Origin: SLNP01 sp964568875
GTDB lineage: Bacteria; Bacteroidota; Bacteroidia; Bacteroidales; VadinHA17
Length of the DNA stretch: 64,000 nucleotides
NCBI GenBank assembly: GCA_964568875.1
Contig: CAZMSH010000018.1
Span: forward strand, 11,039 to 75,038
Direction: 5' to 3'
Shown here: positions 15,658-24,388 of the stretch, piece by piece
How positions within the stretch are numbered: position 1 is the stretch's first letter
Layout: every line of letters starts with the position of its first letter
The notes under the pieces: generated by a model
Told to the model about the DNA's origin: nothing
What the model saw: only the letters and a program-made list of their open reading frames with translations
Databases searched by the model: none
Position numbers and translations under genes: made by a program

Positions 15658-16242
15658 TTACGATATGCGGTAATTATCTGGCTGGTGCAGGAAGTTTGAC
15701 ATAATACGGGAGCCTGCGGGGGTCATTACCGATTCGGGGTGGAACTGTACTCCGTGAATGTCTAGTTCACGATGTCTGACTGCCATTATCCGGTTGTCGT
15801 CACTAACGGCCGTAACAATCAGCTCTGAAGGGAAGTCATTCTCTGAAAGAACCCATGAGTGGTAGAGCCCGGCCTCAAATCTTCCGGGCAGGTCACTGAA
15901 GATGTAGTCTGGTTCGGTGATGTTCACCTTTACCTGCCTGCCATGAGACACTTCATCCATGTTTATCATGCTGGCGCCAAAATGAATGCCTATTGCCTGC
16001 AATCCGAGACACACTCCAAGAATTCGTTTTTCAGGGTAACGCCTAAGAATTTCAAACATTGCGGGGAACTCAGCGGGCAAACCCGGACCAGGGGAAAAGA
16101 TGATCCGGTCAAAAGCGCCGGGATCAGCCTCAACAGCTTTTTCCGAAGGACTTACTGTAATATCTACCGCCCCTGCCTCACGGGCCAGCTGAACCAGGTT
16201 CCATGTAAATGAATCGTGATTGTCGACAATAAGAAGTTTCAT
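15658..16242 (-). CDS. pabA: Aminodeoxychorismate/anthranilate synthase glutamine amidotransferase subunit
   Basis: A class I glutamine amidotransferase of 194 residues with the complete triad: nucleophile Cys78 in GVCLGLQAIG, His168 and Glu170 in VQFHPESV. The oxyanion segment FSPGPGLP is near residue 50. It supplies ammonia from glutamine to a chorismate-using partner. The divergent gene at 17216-18250 encodes a PabB-type partner, so the pair most probably makes 4-amino-4-deoxychorismate for folate; use in tryptophan synthesis cannot be excluded from this subunit alone. It is co-transcribed with the SDR gene upstream (15-base gap). Confidence 0.88.
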   Translation of the reverse strand: MKLLIVDNHDSFTWNLVQLAREAGAVDITVSPSEKAVEADPGAFDRIIFSPGPGLPAEFPAMFEILRRYPEKRILGVCLGLQAIGIHFGASMINMDEVSHGRQVKVNITEPDYIFSDLPGRFEAGLYHSWVLSENDFPSELIVTAVSDDNRIMAVRHRELDIHGVQFHPESVMTPAGSRIMSNFLHQPDNYRIS

Positions 16243-16257
16243 CTCTTTCAGGTAAGT

Positions 16258-17031
16258 TCAGCTGCGCAGGTATGATGCACCGTTGACGTCAATGATTCCA
16301 CCGGTCATATATTCGAATCCCTCTGCGGCGAACATCACCACCGTTCTGGCCACCTCAACCGGCTGCGCCACCCTGTTCAGCGGACTCTGTCGCTTGATAC
16401 TATCGCCTGCAGGGCCGTTAAGCACTTCTGCTGCCATATCTGTTTCCGTGAATCCCGGTGCCACCACTCCTACAGTAATATTATATGGTGCCAGGTACTG
16501 GGCGAGAGACTGGCTCATGGAGTTCAGTCCTGCTTTGCTGGCACCATAGGCAGGATGCCCGGGTTCCCCCCTGAAAGCGCCGCGCGAGGAGATATTAACG
16601 ATCTTGCCGCCACCCTTTTCAATCATATGCCGTGCCGCCAGGTAGCATACGTTCGCAGCGCCGGTAAGATTGACAGAGATTGTCTCATTCCAACGTGCCT
16701 GCCATTCACTGAAGCCGATGTCAGCAATCCGGTGCTCAGTGAAGATTCCGGCATTGTTTACCACGACATCTATGTGTCCATATAGGTCTGTAACCTCACT
16801 GAATACTTTTTCAATGGCCTCAGGGTCAGCAACGTCAAGGCAGAAGGCTTTATGCATCCCCCTGCCATCAAGTTCTTTCAGCGTTCGTTCCGCTTCCTCC
16901 CGGTTAGCTCTGTAGGTTATTATTACACCGGCATTCAGTTGCGCAAACAGTATGGCACAGGCCTTACCTATTCCGCGCGATCCGCCGGTTATGAGAACAT
17001 TTTTTCCCGAAAAGTCAAAATTGATATCCAT
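16258..17031 (-). CDS. Short-chain dehydrogenase/reductase (FabG-like)
   Basis: A classical SDR of 257 residues: nucleotide-binding TGGSRGIGKA at residues 16-25, NNAG around 91-94, active-site Ser in ISSRGAF and the catalytic YGASK (Tyr/Lys) near 158-162, ending with a FabG-like MTGGIIDVNGA. It uses NAD(P)H on an unknown carbonyl or alcohol. It heads a two-gene operon with pabA and has its own TAATTTTG box at 17092-17099. Involvement in folate or pterin chemistry is suggested by gene order only; FabG-like sequences are too general to name a substrate. Confidence 0.85.
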   Translation of the reverse strand: MDINFDFSGKNVLITGGSRGIGKACAILFAQLNAGVIITYRANREEAERTLKELDGRGMHKAFCLDVADPEAIEKVFSEVTDLYGHIDVVVNNAGIFTEHRIADIGFSEWQARWNETISVNLTGAANVCYLAARHMIEKGGGKIVNISSRGAFRGEPGHPAYGASKAGLNSMSQSLAQYLAPYNITVGVVAPGFTETDMAAEVLNGPAGDSIKRQSPLNRVAQPVEVARTVVMFAAEGFEYMTGGIIDVNGASYLRS

Positions 17032-17091
17032 GTTGTCAGGGTTAATATAAAACTAGCTTATGTGATTATAGATTTGTCACGGCTAAAGGTA

Positions 17092-17099
17092 CAAAATTA
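17092..17099 (-). promoter_or_regulatory. -7 box of the SDR-pabA operon
   Basis: TAATTTTG on the minus strand, about 60 bases before the SDR ATG (17031). No convincing -33. Confidence 0.45.
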
Positions 17100-17186
17100 G
17101 TGCATTCCGGGGCATCGATGAGCGATCGACTCTCACCAGATTAAATATTCATGGTTCTCAGCGAATGGCAGCTGAAGTGAAGTTCA

Positions 17187-17194
17187 TATCTTTG
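17187..17194 (+). promoter_or_regulatory. -7 box for pabB
   Basis: TATCTTTG on the plus strand, 22 bases before the ATG at 17216. It lies inside the longest possible pabB frame (from 17165), which argues that translation begins downstream. No TTTG is found at the -33 distance. Confidence 0.4.
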
Positions 17195-17215
17195 CAGGAA
17201 CACAAAAACACCCTG

Positions 17216-18250
17216 ATGCTTAATCTGCCTCCCGACAAGATGGAAATGATGGATAACCTTGGTAGCAGGGGGATTCCTTTCCTGTTTGCAGTCTCTTTCG
17301 ATGGCAGTGAAGTTTTTGTCTGGAAACATGATGAAATACCGTCAGGAGTGAAATTCTCGGTTCCGCTACTCAAACAAAACAGGAGGAAGAAAACAGATTA
17401 TAGGAAAGGAACCTTTACAACGGGACACCAGGCAACGGTTCCTCGGTCAAAGCCAGGAGGTATTGGGAAATTTGATCTTACACCTGTTGAATTTGAGCGT
17501 TACAATAAGGCCTTCGAAAAGGTAATGGTCCATCTAAAGAGAGGCGATACTTATCTTATCAACCTTACAATGCCGACAGCTATTGATTCGCCTCTGACAC
17601 TGCAGGAGATATTCGACCTGAGCGATTCACCCTACAAACTTCTGATCAGCGAAAGGTTCGTCTGCTTTTCTCCCGAAATATTCGTCCGTATAACCGACGG
17701 TATCATTAGCTCCTTTCCGATGAAGGGAACCATTGATGCCACTGCTCCCGGGGCTGAGAAGATAATACTTGCTGACAAGAAGGAACTGGCAGAGCATAAC
17801 ACCATCGTCGATCTTATCAGAAACGACCTGAGTATGGTAGCAAAAGAGGTGAGAGTGAAGAGGTACAGGTATATAGACAGAATTGAGACAAACAGGGGCC
17901 CATTGTTGCAGGTTAGTTCAGAAATAACCGGAGTTATGGAGGATCACATGTCAGGGAAAATTGGCACCCTGATGTCACGATTACTGCCGGCCGGCTCTGT
18001 AACCGGTGCTCCGAAGGAGAAAACAGTGGAGATAATAGCAGAGGCCGAGGGTTACGACAGAGGCTTTTATACCGGCGTCTTCGGGTGGTTCGATGGTAAA
18101 GATCTCGACTGCGGAGTGATGATCAGATTTGTTGAGAGTCACAACGGGAAGTTAATCTACAAGAGCGGCGGAGGTATTACCGCGCTAAGTGTCCCTGAGT
18201 CGGAATATAGCGAGCTGGTTAGGAAGGTGTATGTGCCGGTTAAGGGGTAG
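17216..18250 (+). CDS. pabB: Aminodeoxychorismate synthase component I
   Basis: A chorismate-binding enzyme of about 345 residues. The motif FPMKGTIDAT carries the Lys of PabB-type enzymes, where anthranilate synthases have PIAGT, so PabB is preferred over TrpE. Other family motifs are present: AEHNTIVDLIRNDL, LLPAGSVTGAPKEKTVEII and GFYTGVFGWFDG, ending with a Gly-rich GGGITALS segment. The frame is open from an ATG at 17165, but a TAnnTTTG box at 17187-17194 and the normal beginning of relatives close to MDNLGSRGIPFLF make the ATG at 17216 (or 17240) more likely. It is divergent from SDR-pabA and would pair with PabA. The stop lies two bases before an assembly gap. Confidence 0.88.
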   Translation: MLNLPPDKMEMMDNLGSRGIPFLFAVSFDGSEVFVWKHDEIPSGVKFSVPLLKQNRRKKTDYRKGTFTTGHQATVPRSKPGGIGKFDLTPVEFERYNKAFEKVMVHLKRGDTYLINLTMPTAIDSPLTLQEIFDLSDSPYKLLISERFVCFSPEIFVRITDGIISSFPMKGTIDATAPGAEKIILADKKELAEHNTIVDLIRNDLSMVAKEVRVKRYRYIDRIETNRGPLLQVSSEITGVMEDHMSGKIGTLMSRLLPAGSVTGAPKEKTVEIIAEAEGYDRGFYTGVFGWFDGKDLDCGVMIRFVESHNGKLIYKSGGGITALSVPESEYSELVRKVYVPVKG

Positions 18251-18406
18251 ANNNNNNNNNNNNNNNNNNNNNNNNNNNNNNNNNNNNNNNNNNNNNNNNN
18301 NNNNNNNNNNNNNNNNNNNNNNNNNNNNNNNNNNNNNNNNNNNNNNNNNNNGAGTCGGAATATAGCGAGCTGGTTAGGAAGGTGTATGTGCCGGTTAAGG
18401 GGTAGA
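18197..18406. other. Assembly gap of 100 N flanked by a 55-base duplication
   Basis: Positions 18252-18351 are exactly 100 N, a default scaffold gap. The 55 bases before it (18197-18251, the end of pabB) are repeated exactly after it (18352-18406). This is what two contigs ending on the same k-mer (k = 55) look like when joined by read pairs, so the true gap is probably absent and the second copy of the pabB end is an artefact. Confidence 0.85.
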
Positions 18407-18600
18407 AGGGAGTAGAATGGCGTAAGGGGAGTAAGGGGTGTAGAATGGCGAAATGGCATATAAGGGCATAATGGCATAAAAGGGTGATAGGAGCGGGGCC
18501 GGGGTGCAGGCGGAGCGAAGCGGAGTCCCGCACCGAAGGTCGGGAGCGTTGGGCGTAGGGTTATTATGTTTTTTATATCTTTAAGGGTTAAAGAATTTAC
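18405..18600. repeat. Repeat-rich intergenic stretch before the oxidoreductase gene
   Basis: From 18405 to about 18478 there are units such as gtagaatggcg, taaggggag, aatggcata and taagggcata, the reverse complement of the TACGCC/ATGCCC family seen at 2215 and 4986. From 18490 to 18550 a GC-rich element follows in which GGTGC (18503-18507) can pair with GCACC (18529-18533) around a GCGAAGC core. No gene is seen. Confidence 0.5.
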
Positions 18601-19587
18601 ATGAAGAGATACAGATGGGGTATACTGGCTCCGGGAAGAATAGCCGAAAAATTTGCTGAAGGCCTTAAGCTGCTTGATAATGCAATACTGTATGCTGTTG
18701 GATCACGCGATCTGGCCAGGGCAGATGATTTCGCTCACAGACATGGATTTGAAAAAGCATATGGCAGTTATAAAGACCTTGTTTCTGATCCTGACCTCGA
18801 TGTGGTTTATGTGGCCTCTCCGCATTCGCACCATCGTGAACATACACTGCTGTGTCTTGGCCACGGCAAACATGTTATCTGTGAGAAAGCATTCGCACTG
18901 AACCTTAAAGAGGTCAGAGAAATGATTGTGGCCGCTAAAGAGAAGGGTCTTTTCCTTATGGAGGCCCTGTGGCCTCCTTTTCAGCCGTCATATCTCGAGG
19001 CCGACCGCATTATCAGGAGCAGGGAAATGGGTGATGTGGTAACGATGGCAGGCCGCTTTGGATTCATAGCTCCATACGATCCTGAGGCCCGTACATATGA
19101 CCTCGCCCTGGGCGGCGGATCGCTCCTCGACATTGGCATATATCCTATAATGGATATTCTCCGATATATGGGCCTGCCTGACAAGATATCGGCAATTGCC
19201 TCGTTTGCCCCATCAGGGGCTGATGACAGCGTACTTGCGGTACTGGGCTATCCTGACGGACGCAAGGCTACAGCATACAGCTCGTTTGTTGAGGATGCTG
19301 GTGTAGGAACTACGATAATACTCGAACAAGGGAGATTAATCCTCGAAAGAACCCGTAGTATGGGCCAGAAGCTGATAATAGAAAAAGCCGGAAAAGAACC
19401 GGTGGTGAAAACATTTCAACCCATGGCTTCAGGGTTTTCATATGAAGCTGCGGAGGTCATGAGATGCCTTGACGCAGGCAAAACTGAAAGTGATATCGTC
19501 CCCCACGCTTTCAGCTACGACCTTATGAGCCTCCTCGACAGTGTGCGTGAAGCAGCCGGAATAGTATACCCGGAAAGAGATTTGTAA
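18601..19587 (+). CDS. Gfo/Idh/MocA-family oxidoreductase
   Basis: A protein of 328 residues with an N-terminal Rossmann fold (WGILAPGRIAEKFAEGL, then AVGSRDLARADDFAHRHG and YGSYKDLVSDPDLDVVYVASPH) and a C-terminal alpha/beta dimer and substrate domain. The family signature near residue 98 reads CEKAFALN, i.e. EKA where most members have EKP; the Lys usually takes part in catalysis and is kept. Overall it is closest in feel to trans-1,2-dihydrodiol dehydrogenase/glucose-fructose oxidoreductase types, which oxidise or reduce sugars with NAD(P). It is followed after 40 bases by a large exported protein gene, suggesting joint use in carbohydrate metabolism. Confidence 0.88.
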   Translation: MKRYRWGILAPGRIAEKFAEGLKLLDNAILYAVGSRDLARADDFAHRHGFEKAYGSYKDLVSDPDLDVVYVASPHSHHREHTLLCLGHGKHVICEKAFALNLKEVREMIVAAKEKGLFLMEALWPPFQPSYLEADRIIRSREMGDVVTMAGRFGFIAPYDPEARTYDLALGGGSLLDIGIYPIMDILRYMGLPDKISAIASFAPSGADDSVLAVLGYPDGRKATAYSSFVEDAGVGTTIILEQGRLILERTRSMGQKLIIEKAGKEPVVKTFQPMASGFSYEAAEVMRCLDAGKTESDIVPHAFSYDLMSLLDSVREAAGIVYPERDL

Positions 19588-19627
19588 CAGGAAAAGAGTA
19601 AGGTTTAAAAGATTTAAACAGATTAAG

Positions 19628-22378
19628 ATGAAAAAAATGGGGGTATTGAGATCATTAGGGGTTATTCTCCTGGTTTATTTAATTGTACCAGGTATTTCAG
19701 CCCAAAGAGCCGGAGCCTACAGGCTTGAGAATGAAAGCATCGTTGCAGAGATATCGAGAAACGGACTGACGTCGGTTGTCAGTCCCAAAGATCCGTACAG
19801 GGCTAATGTTGTAGGTCAGGGAGCCTGGGGCCGACCGACGGTGCGATATAAGATACTCGAAGGCGACTGGCTTGAGATCTTTAACGGTGCCAGGAGTATT
19901 GAGAAGAGGCCTGACGGGTCAGTGACCATAACCGATTTCCAGCCTGGCATGCCTCAGAAACTGGAACAACGCTATTACCTTACCCCGAAAGGACTTGATC
20001 TAGACATAACGGTGGAAGCCACAATGAAATGGGAATTTACCATCGGTGACATGGTGATCAATTTCGGCACCAACAGGCCGGGTGGCGGTACCCCGGAATA
20101 TATATTTGAGGAGTGCTATACGCAGCACCAGTATATATCAGGTAATGGATCGTTTATCTATTATGCAAGACCATCTGGAACTCCTCCTTATCTGATGGTT
20201 TTGCCTAAGGAGGGTACCGGACTGGAGTACTTTGACGGGTCAGGGGTATATATTCACTCATTTCTTGCAGGTAACAGTGTTTCAAGCGGAACCTGGCGGC
20301 AGGAACATACCACAAAGAAGGTCGGCGCTGCAGAGAGTGAGAACGGTAAGCTCAGTTACGGCTTCAAATTCAGATGGGCCGACAGCTATGATCATATGCG
20401 GCAGATTCTGTATGAAGAAGGTCTTTTCGACATTAGGGTAGTACCAGGGATGTCGGTTCCTAACGATCTTACCGCAATGTTCTCATTGCATACACAGAAT
20501 GATATCTATTCGATAGTAGCTGAATTTCCTGAGAGCACAGAAATACAATATCTTGGAGAGAAACTCCCCGATCACCACGTTTATGAGGTTAAATTTGACC
20601 GGCTGGGTGAGAATATGCTGACTGTTCATTATAACGACGGACAAAAGACTTACCTCGAGTTCTTTTCGACCGAACCTGTGGAAACGCTTATTAAAAAGCG
20701 CTCGTCATTCATCGTCAACAAACAACAGCACAGGGATCCTTCAAAGTGGTACAATGGCCTCTATTCGGTTTACGATATGGGCAACAGTATATTGAGGAGT
20801 CCTGATGATACAGACGGATTTGACTTCTGGTGGGGGTACGTACTTACATGTGATGATCCGGCTCTTTGCAAGGCCCCGTATGTGGCTGCAAAGAATGTAT
20901 ATTTTCCTGTTGACGAAGAGATTGAATCGGTAGAGTATTACATTGAAAATTTCGTATGGGATAAACTGCAGCGCACTGACAAGGATGACCCATATCCTTA
21001 TGGTATTTACGGTGTTCCGAACTGGGTAGTGGCAAGAGATATTGACGCCAGGGCGGGCATCAGGAGTCGCCAGCTGGACAGGATGCAGGTGTGGCGCTCA
21101 TATGATTACCCGCACATCTTCATGTTGTATTATCACATGTATGAGATCGCTAAAATGTACCCCGGGAAAGTCAGTTACCTCGATGCCGCCGGATATCTCG
21201 AAAGGGCCTTCCAGACGGCTAAAGGATTTTTTCTCTACCCGTATGAGATATGGGGCGAGTATTACAAGGCCTATGAGATTGGGTGCTATAACGAGCTTGT
21301 GATTGAGGATATAATAGCCGCGCTGGAACTTGAAGGCAGGCAGAAGGATGCCGACTGGCTCAGGGGAGAGTATGAGAAGAAGGTAAAGTTTTTTATATAT
21401 GATAATAAATATCCGTTCAGTTCCGAATATGCTTTTGACCGTACTGCTTTTGAATCGAGCCATGCCTTTGCAAAGTATGGTGTTCTGAATGTAATGAAAC
21501 CCGATACCAACCTGTGGTATGACAAAACCAGAGAGGTGTGGTACTCGCATCCTGTAGTAAAACAGAGTGATGCCCGTGAGTTTATGGAGAGGCAGCTGTA
21601 TGCAGGACTGACTGTCAGGGGTTGGCTTGAGACAACATATTTCCAGCTCGGTGCCGACAACGGAATGAGTTACATGGCTAAGATGGGAGGATGGTCAATA
21701 CTAGACTATGGCAAGTATTTCGCTGAGAAACCGTGGGACTGGCTGCAGCTGGGGTATGCATCATACCTGAGCTCATGGTCGCTGATGAATACCGGTACTC
21801 CTGAATCAGATTGGGGATTCTGGGCCCCAGGCGAGGAGAATGACGGTGCGATGGGCTGGGCGTTTATTTCATCAAAACGAGGACGCGCGTGGATAAGAAA
21901 GGATTACGACAGAGGGGCATGGATGTACGACGGAGAGGCCGATCTAGGTAATGGCGCTGCCATCAGGATCGCTGAAACAATACTTACCAACGACCCGCTG
22001 TTCGGGTGGATGGCTTATGGCGGAATATTGACGGAGAACAGGAGAGATTTCTCGATCTTACCACGTGACGGATTGAGAAACAGGTTTTCGATAATAACAG
22101 GAGACCGGGCACTAAGCATCAGGTTAGCAAGAGATGGTTTTATGGAGAACAGGGAGATAGTTGCTGATAAAGGCCTTAAAAAGGTTAGCTTTACGCTCGA
22201 AAACCGCACTCACGATGCGCATAATACAGAAATGATAGTGACCACAATTCCGGGCAGTAATATTAGGGTTACTCTCGACGGGAAGGCAATAAGACCAAAT
22301 CAGGTTTCAGGTTCAGTGCAGAGCTTTATTCTTCCGGTTTCAGGTAGATCTCATAATGTGACAATATCGTACAATTAG
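19628..22378 (+). CDS. Large exported protein, DUF5695-like (probable carbohydrate-active protein)
   Basis: A protein of 916 residues with a signal peptide (cleavage after VPGISAQ). The first 350 residues are beta-rich (a GH-like beta-sandwich start such as YRLENESIVAEISRNG), and the middle, about 360-760, is rich in Trp/Tyr with helical pairs (NGLYSVYDMGN, GFDFWWGYVLTCDDP, YPHIFMLYYHMYEIAKMYP, WGFWAPGEENDGAMGWAF) resembling an (alpha/alpha)6 glycosidase barrel. The end is another small beta domain. From memory it resembles secreted Bacteroidota proteins grouped as DUF5695, whose activity I do not know. Several acidic residues next to Trp (PSDWGFW-like and PGEENDG) could be catalytic, but this is inference. 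It lies in an operon-like row with the Gfo/Idh/MocA gene. Confidence 0.65.
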   Translation: MKKMGVLRSLGVILLVYLIVPGISAQRAGAYRLENESIVAEISRNGLTSVVSPKDPYRANVVGQGAWGRPTVRYKILEGDWLEIFNGARSIEKRPDGSVTITDFQPGMPQKLEQRYYLTPKGLDLDITVEATMKWEFTIGDMVINFGTNRPGGGTPEYIFEECYTQHQYISGNGSFIYYARPSGTPPYLMVLPKEGTGLEYFDGSGVYIHSFLAGNSVSSGTWRQEHTTKKVGAAESENGKLSYGFKFRWADSYDHMRQILYEEGLFDIRVVPGMSVPNDLTAMFSLHTQNDIYSIVAEFPESTEIQYLGEKLPDHHVYEVKFDRLGENMLTVHYNDGQKTYLEFFSTEPVETLIKKRSSFIVNKQQHRDPSKWYNGLYSVYDMGNSILRSPDDTDGFDFWWGYVLTCDDPALCKAPYVAAKNVYFPVDEEIESVEYYIENFVWDKLQRTDKDDPYPYGIYGVPNWVVARDIDARAGIRSRQLDRMQVWRSYDYPHIFMLYYHMYEIAKMYPGKVSYLDAAGYLERAFQTAKGFFLYPYEIWGEYYKAYEIGCYNELVIEDIIAALELEGRQKDADWLRGEYEKKVKFFIYDNKYPFSSEYAFDRTAFESSHAFAKYGVLNVMKPDTNLWYDKTREVWYSHPVVKQSDAREFMERQLYAGLTVRGWLETTYFQLGADNGMSYMAKMGGWSILDYGKYFAEKPWDWLQLGYASYLSSWSLMNTGTPESDWGFWAPGEENDGAMGWAFISSKRGRAWIRKDYDRGAWMYDGEADLGNGAAIRIAETILTNDPLFGWMAYGGILTENRRDFSILPRDGLRNRFSIITGDRALSIRLARDGFMENREIVADKGLKKVSFTLENRTHDAHNTEMIVTTIPGSNIRVTLDGKAIRPNQVSGSVQSFILPVSGRSHNVTISYN

Positions 22379-22413
22379 AAAAATAATATCCAGGGTTTTT
22401 GCAGAAAGTGGAA

Positions 22414-23145
22414 ATGAGCAAAGAGACATCAATGAATGAGCCGGCCGGGGTTAAGGCCTGGTATAATGGCTTTAGCGGCAGGCAGGTTAGTACAGGGGTG
22501 AACCTCAGACACTTCCGGCTGATGAATGAACTTATTGCCGGAGGTCTGAACCGCACAAATAGCGTGCTTGAGGCTGGCTGCGGTGTGGGAACCCTGACCT
22601 CCCTGTTACATTCATACATCAGGCGCGGTAAGATAGTCTCCATCGATATCAGTGATAAGTCGGTGGCAATAGCTGCTGGGCGATTCCCGAAGTCGAAAAG
22701 GGTGGAGTTTATTGCCACTGATATTTTAAATTTTCAATATCCTGAAAAATTCGATTTCATAATCCTCGCCGACGTGCTTGAACACATACCAGTTGATCAG
22801 CACAAGGCGCTGATTGGGGTACTTGCTGCCCATATGCATGCTGACTCACAGATATTCATTAACATCCCCCATCCTCAGGCCCTCGACTACATAAGAGAGA
22901 CTAAGCCGGAACAGCTTCAGATAATTGACCAGTCCCTTAGTGCCGATAAGCTGATGGAGGATATATATGATAACGGTCTTAGCCTTGTGAGTTATCGTTC
23001 ATATTCCCTCTTTAACCGTGAGCATGACTATGTACTCATATGGCTCAGTAATAAAGCAGGGACAACTCTTCACCCCCTGCCCAAGCTATGTATAATTAGA
23101 AGGAAACTGGCCGCAAGAATCGGGTTTTTCATCTCTCGTTTATGA
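22414..23145 (+). CDS. Class I SAM-dependent methyltransferase
   Basis: A protein of about 243 residues from the ATG at 22414; a TTG five codons upstream at 22399 is possible but less likely. Motif I VLEAGCGVGTLTSLL is at about residues 49-63, the acidic residue after beta 2 is in IVSIDISDKSV, and motif post-I/II is FIILADVLEHIPV. The fold is that of ubiquinone/menaquinone-type and small-molecule methyltransferases. It is 35 bases after the large exported protein gene and 12 bases before a glycosyltransferase gene, so it could modify a surface glycan or lipid-linked sugar; the acceptor is not evident. Confidence 0.88.
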   Translation: MSKETSMNEPAGVKAWYNGFSGRQVSTGVNLRHFRLMNELIAGGLNRTNSVLEAGCGVGTLTSLLHSYIRRGKIVSIDISDKSVAIAAGRFPKSKRVEFIATDILNFQYPEKFDFIILADVLEHIPVDQHKALIGVLAAHMHADSQIFINIPHPQALDYIRETKPEQLQIIDQSLSADKLMEDIYDNGLSLVSYRSYSLFNREHDYVLIWLSNKAGTTLHPLPKLCIIRRKLAARIGFFISRL

Positions 23146-23157
23146 ACAGTCAGATGT

Positions 23158-24231
23158 ATGGCAAGGCCAGTCATTATCTATATCGCACCCAATATCTCAT
23201 CCTTTGTAAGGAAAGATATTGACCTTCTGTCAGCAAAATACAGGGTGTTGGCGCCCCACCATAACTGGGTAAAAAAGCTGTTGGTTCCTGTATCTTTTCT
23301 GAGGCAGATGGTGTTCCTCTCTATGAATATTGCCCGGACCAGGGCCGTGTTTATCATGTTCGGCGGATACTGGTCGTTTTTGCCAGCTCTTTTCGGAAAG
23401 TTGTTCCGCAGGCCCGTTTTCATAATCCCCGGAGGTACTGACTGCGTCTCATTCCCTTCGCTGCGATACGGCAGCCTCAGAAAACCCCTCCTCCGTACGA
23501 TTATCAGGTTGTCGTACACCCTCTGTACAAGGCTCTTGCCGGTAGATGAATCACTGGCATTCTGCAGTTACGGCTATCTTGAACCAAGAGACTACGATTT
23601 TCAGGGGTTCAGATATTTTTTTCCGAATCTTAAGACAGGACACACAGTCATCTATAATGGTGTCGATGTTAGCAGCTTTACTATTACCTCAGGTGCGAGG
23701 ATGCCAGGTTCATTTATCACCATTTCGCTTGTTGAGGATCAGAGGCGGTTTATTATAAAAGGAATAGACAAGGTAATCGATCTGGCAAGATCATTTCCGG
23801 AGTCTCAGTTCACTATTGCAGGAATCTCACGTAAGATGGTGGAGTCACTTGGCAACTTGCCCGCAAACCTGGTTTGTTATCCATTTCTGCCGCCTGAAAA
23901 GTTCAATGAGCTGCTTGGTGAAACGGAGTTCTACCTTCAGCTTTCTGTTTCAGAGGGTTTCCCGAACGCTTTGTGTGAGGGCATGCTCGGTGGTTGTATT
24001 CCTGTTGTCTCTTCGGTGGGAGCCATGCCTGTGATAGTGGAAGAAACCGGGTTTGTAATGGAAAGTTCAAAAGACGAATACCTCAAAGAGAAAATAAGAG
24101 AGATCTTGTCCCTCTCTTCAGAGAAGAAGAAACTGCTTTCTGACCTTGCCCGGAAACGGGTAATTGAGAATTACTCAATTGAGAGAAGGGGAAAAGCCCT
24201 GGAAGAAGTACTCGCAACTTTTGCCAGTTGA
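23158..24231 (+). CDS. Glycosyltransferase, GT4-like (family 1)
   Basis: A protein of 357 residues with the two-domain GT-B outline. The N-terminal half has membrane-associating basic/aromatic stretches (FLRQMVFLSMNIARTRAVFIMFGGYWSF in parts) and the donor half holds FTIAGISRKMV, FLPPEKFNELLGETEFYLQLSVSEGFPNALCEGMLGG and VIENYSIERRGKALEEVL. The E-x7-E type motif of retaining GT4 enzymes is represented by SEGFPNALCEGM. It probably adds a sugar to a surface glycan. It begins 12 bases after the methyltransferase stop, so the two are coupled. Confidence 0.85.
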   Translation: MARPVIIYIAPNISSFVRKDIDLLSAKYRVLAPHHNWVKKLLVPVSFLRQMVFLSMNIARTRAVFIMFGGYWSFLPALFGKLFRRPVFIIPGGTDCVSFPSLRYGSLRKPLLRTIIRLSYTLCTRLLPVDESLAFCSYGYLEPRDYDFQGFRYFFPNLKTGHTVIYNGVDVSSFTITSGARMPGSFITISLVEDQRRFIIKGIDKVIDLARSFPESQFTIAGISRKMVESLGNLPANLVCYPFLPPEKFNELLGETEFYLQLSVSEGFPNALCEGMLGGCIPVVSSVGAMPVIVEETGFVMESSKDEYLKEKIREILSLSSEKKKLLSDLARKRVIENYSIERRGKALEEVLATFAS

Positions 24232-24388
24232 TTATTAACGACACAAAGGCCATAGTCACGACAGCAGAGTTATAATATATCGGAACATTCATATATCTTT
24301 AGCTGATAACTTAGTTTTCAAATACTGATCAACCATTGAGATTTTTCATTTAAGAATCAAATACTTCAATTAAATCTATATCTGAGCC

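Noticed and set aside
18240..18533. Reading frames crossing the N gap
   Set aside because: They consist of unknown residues and duplicated pabB end sequence.
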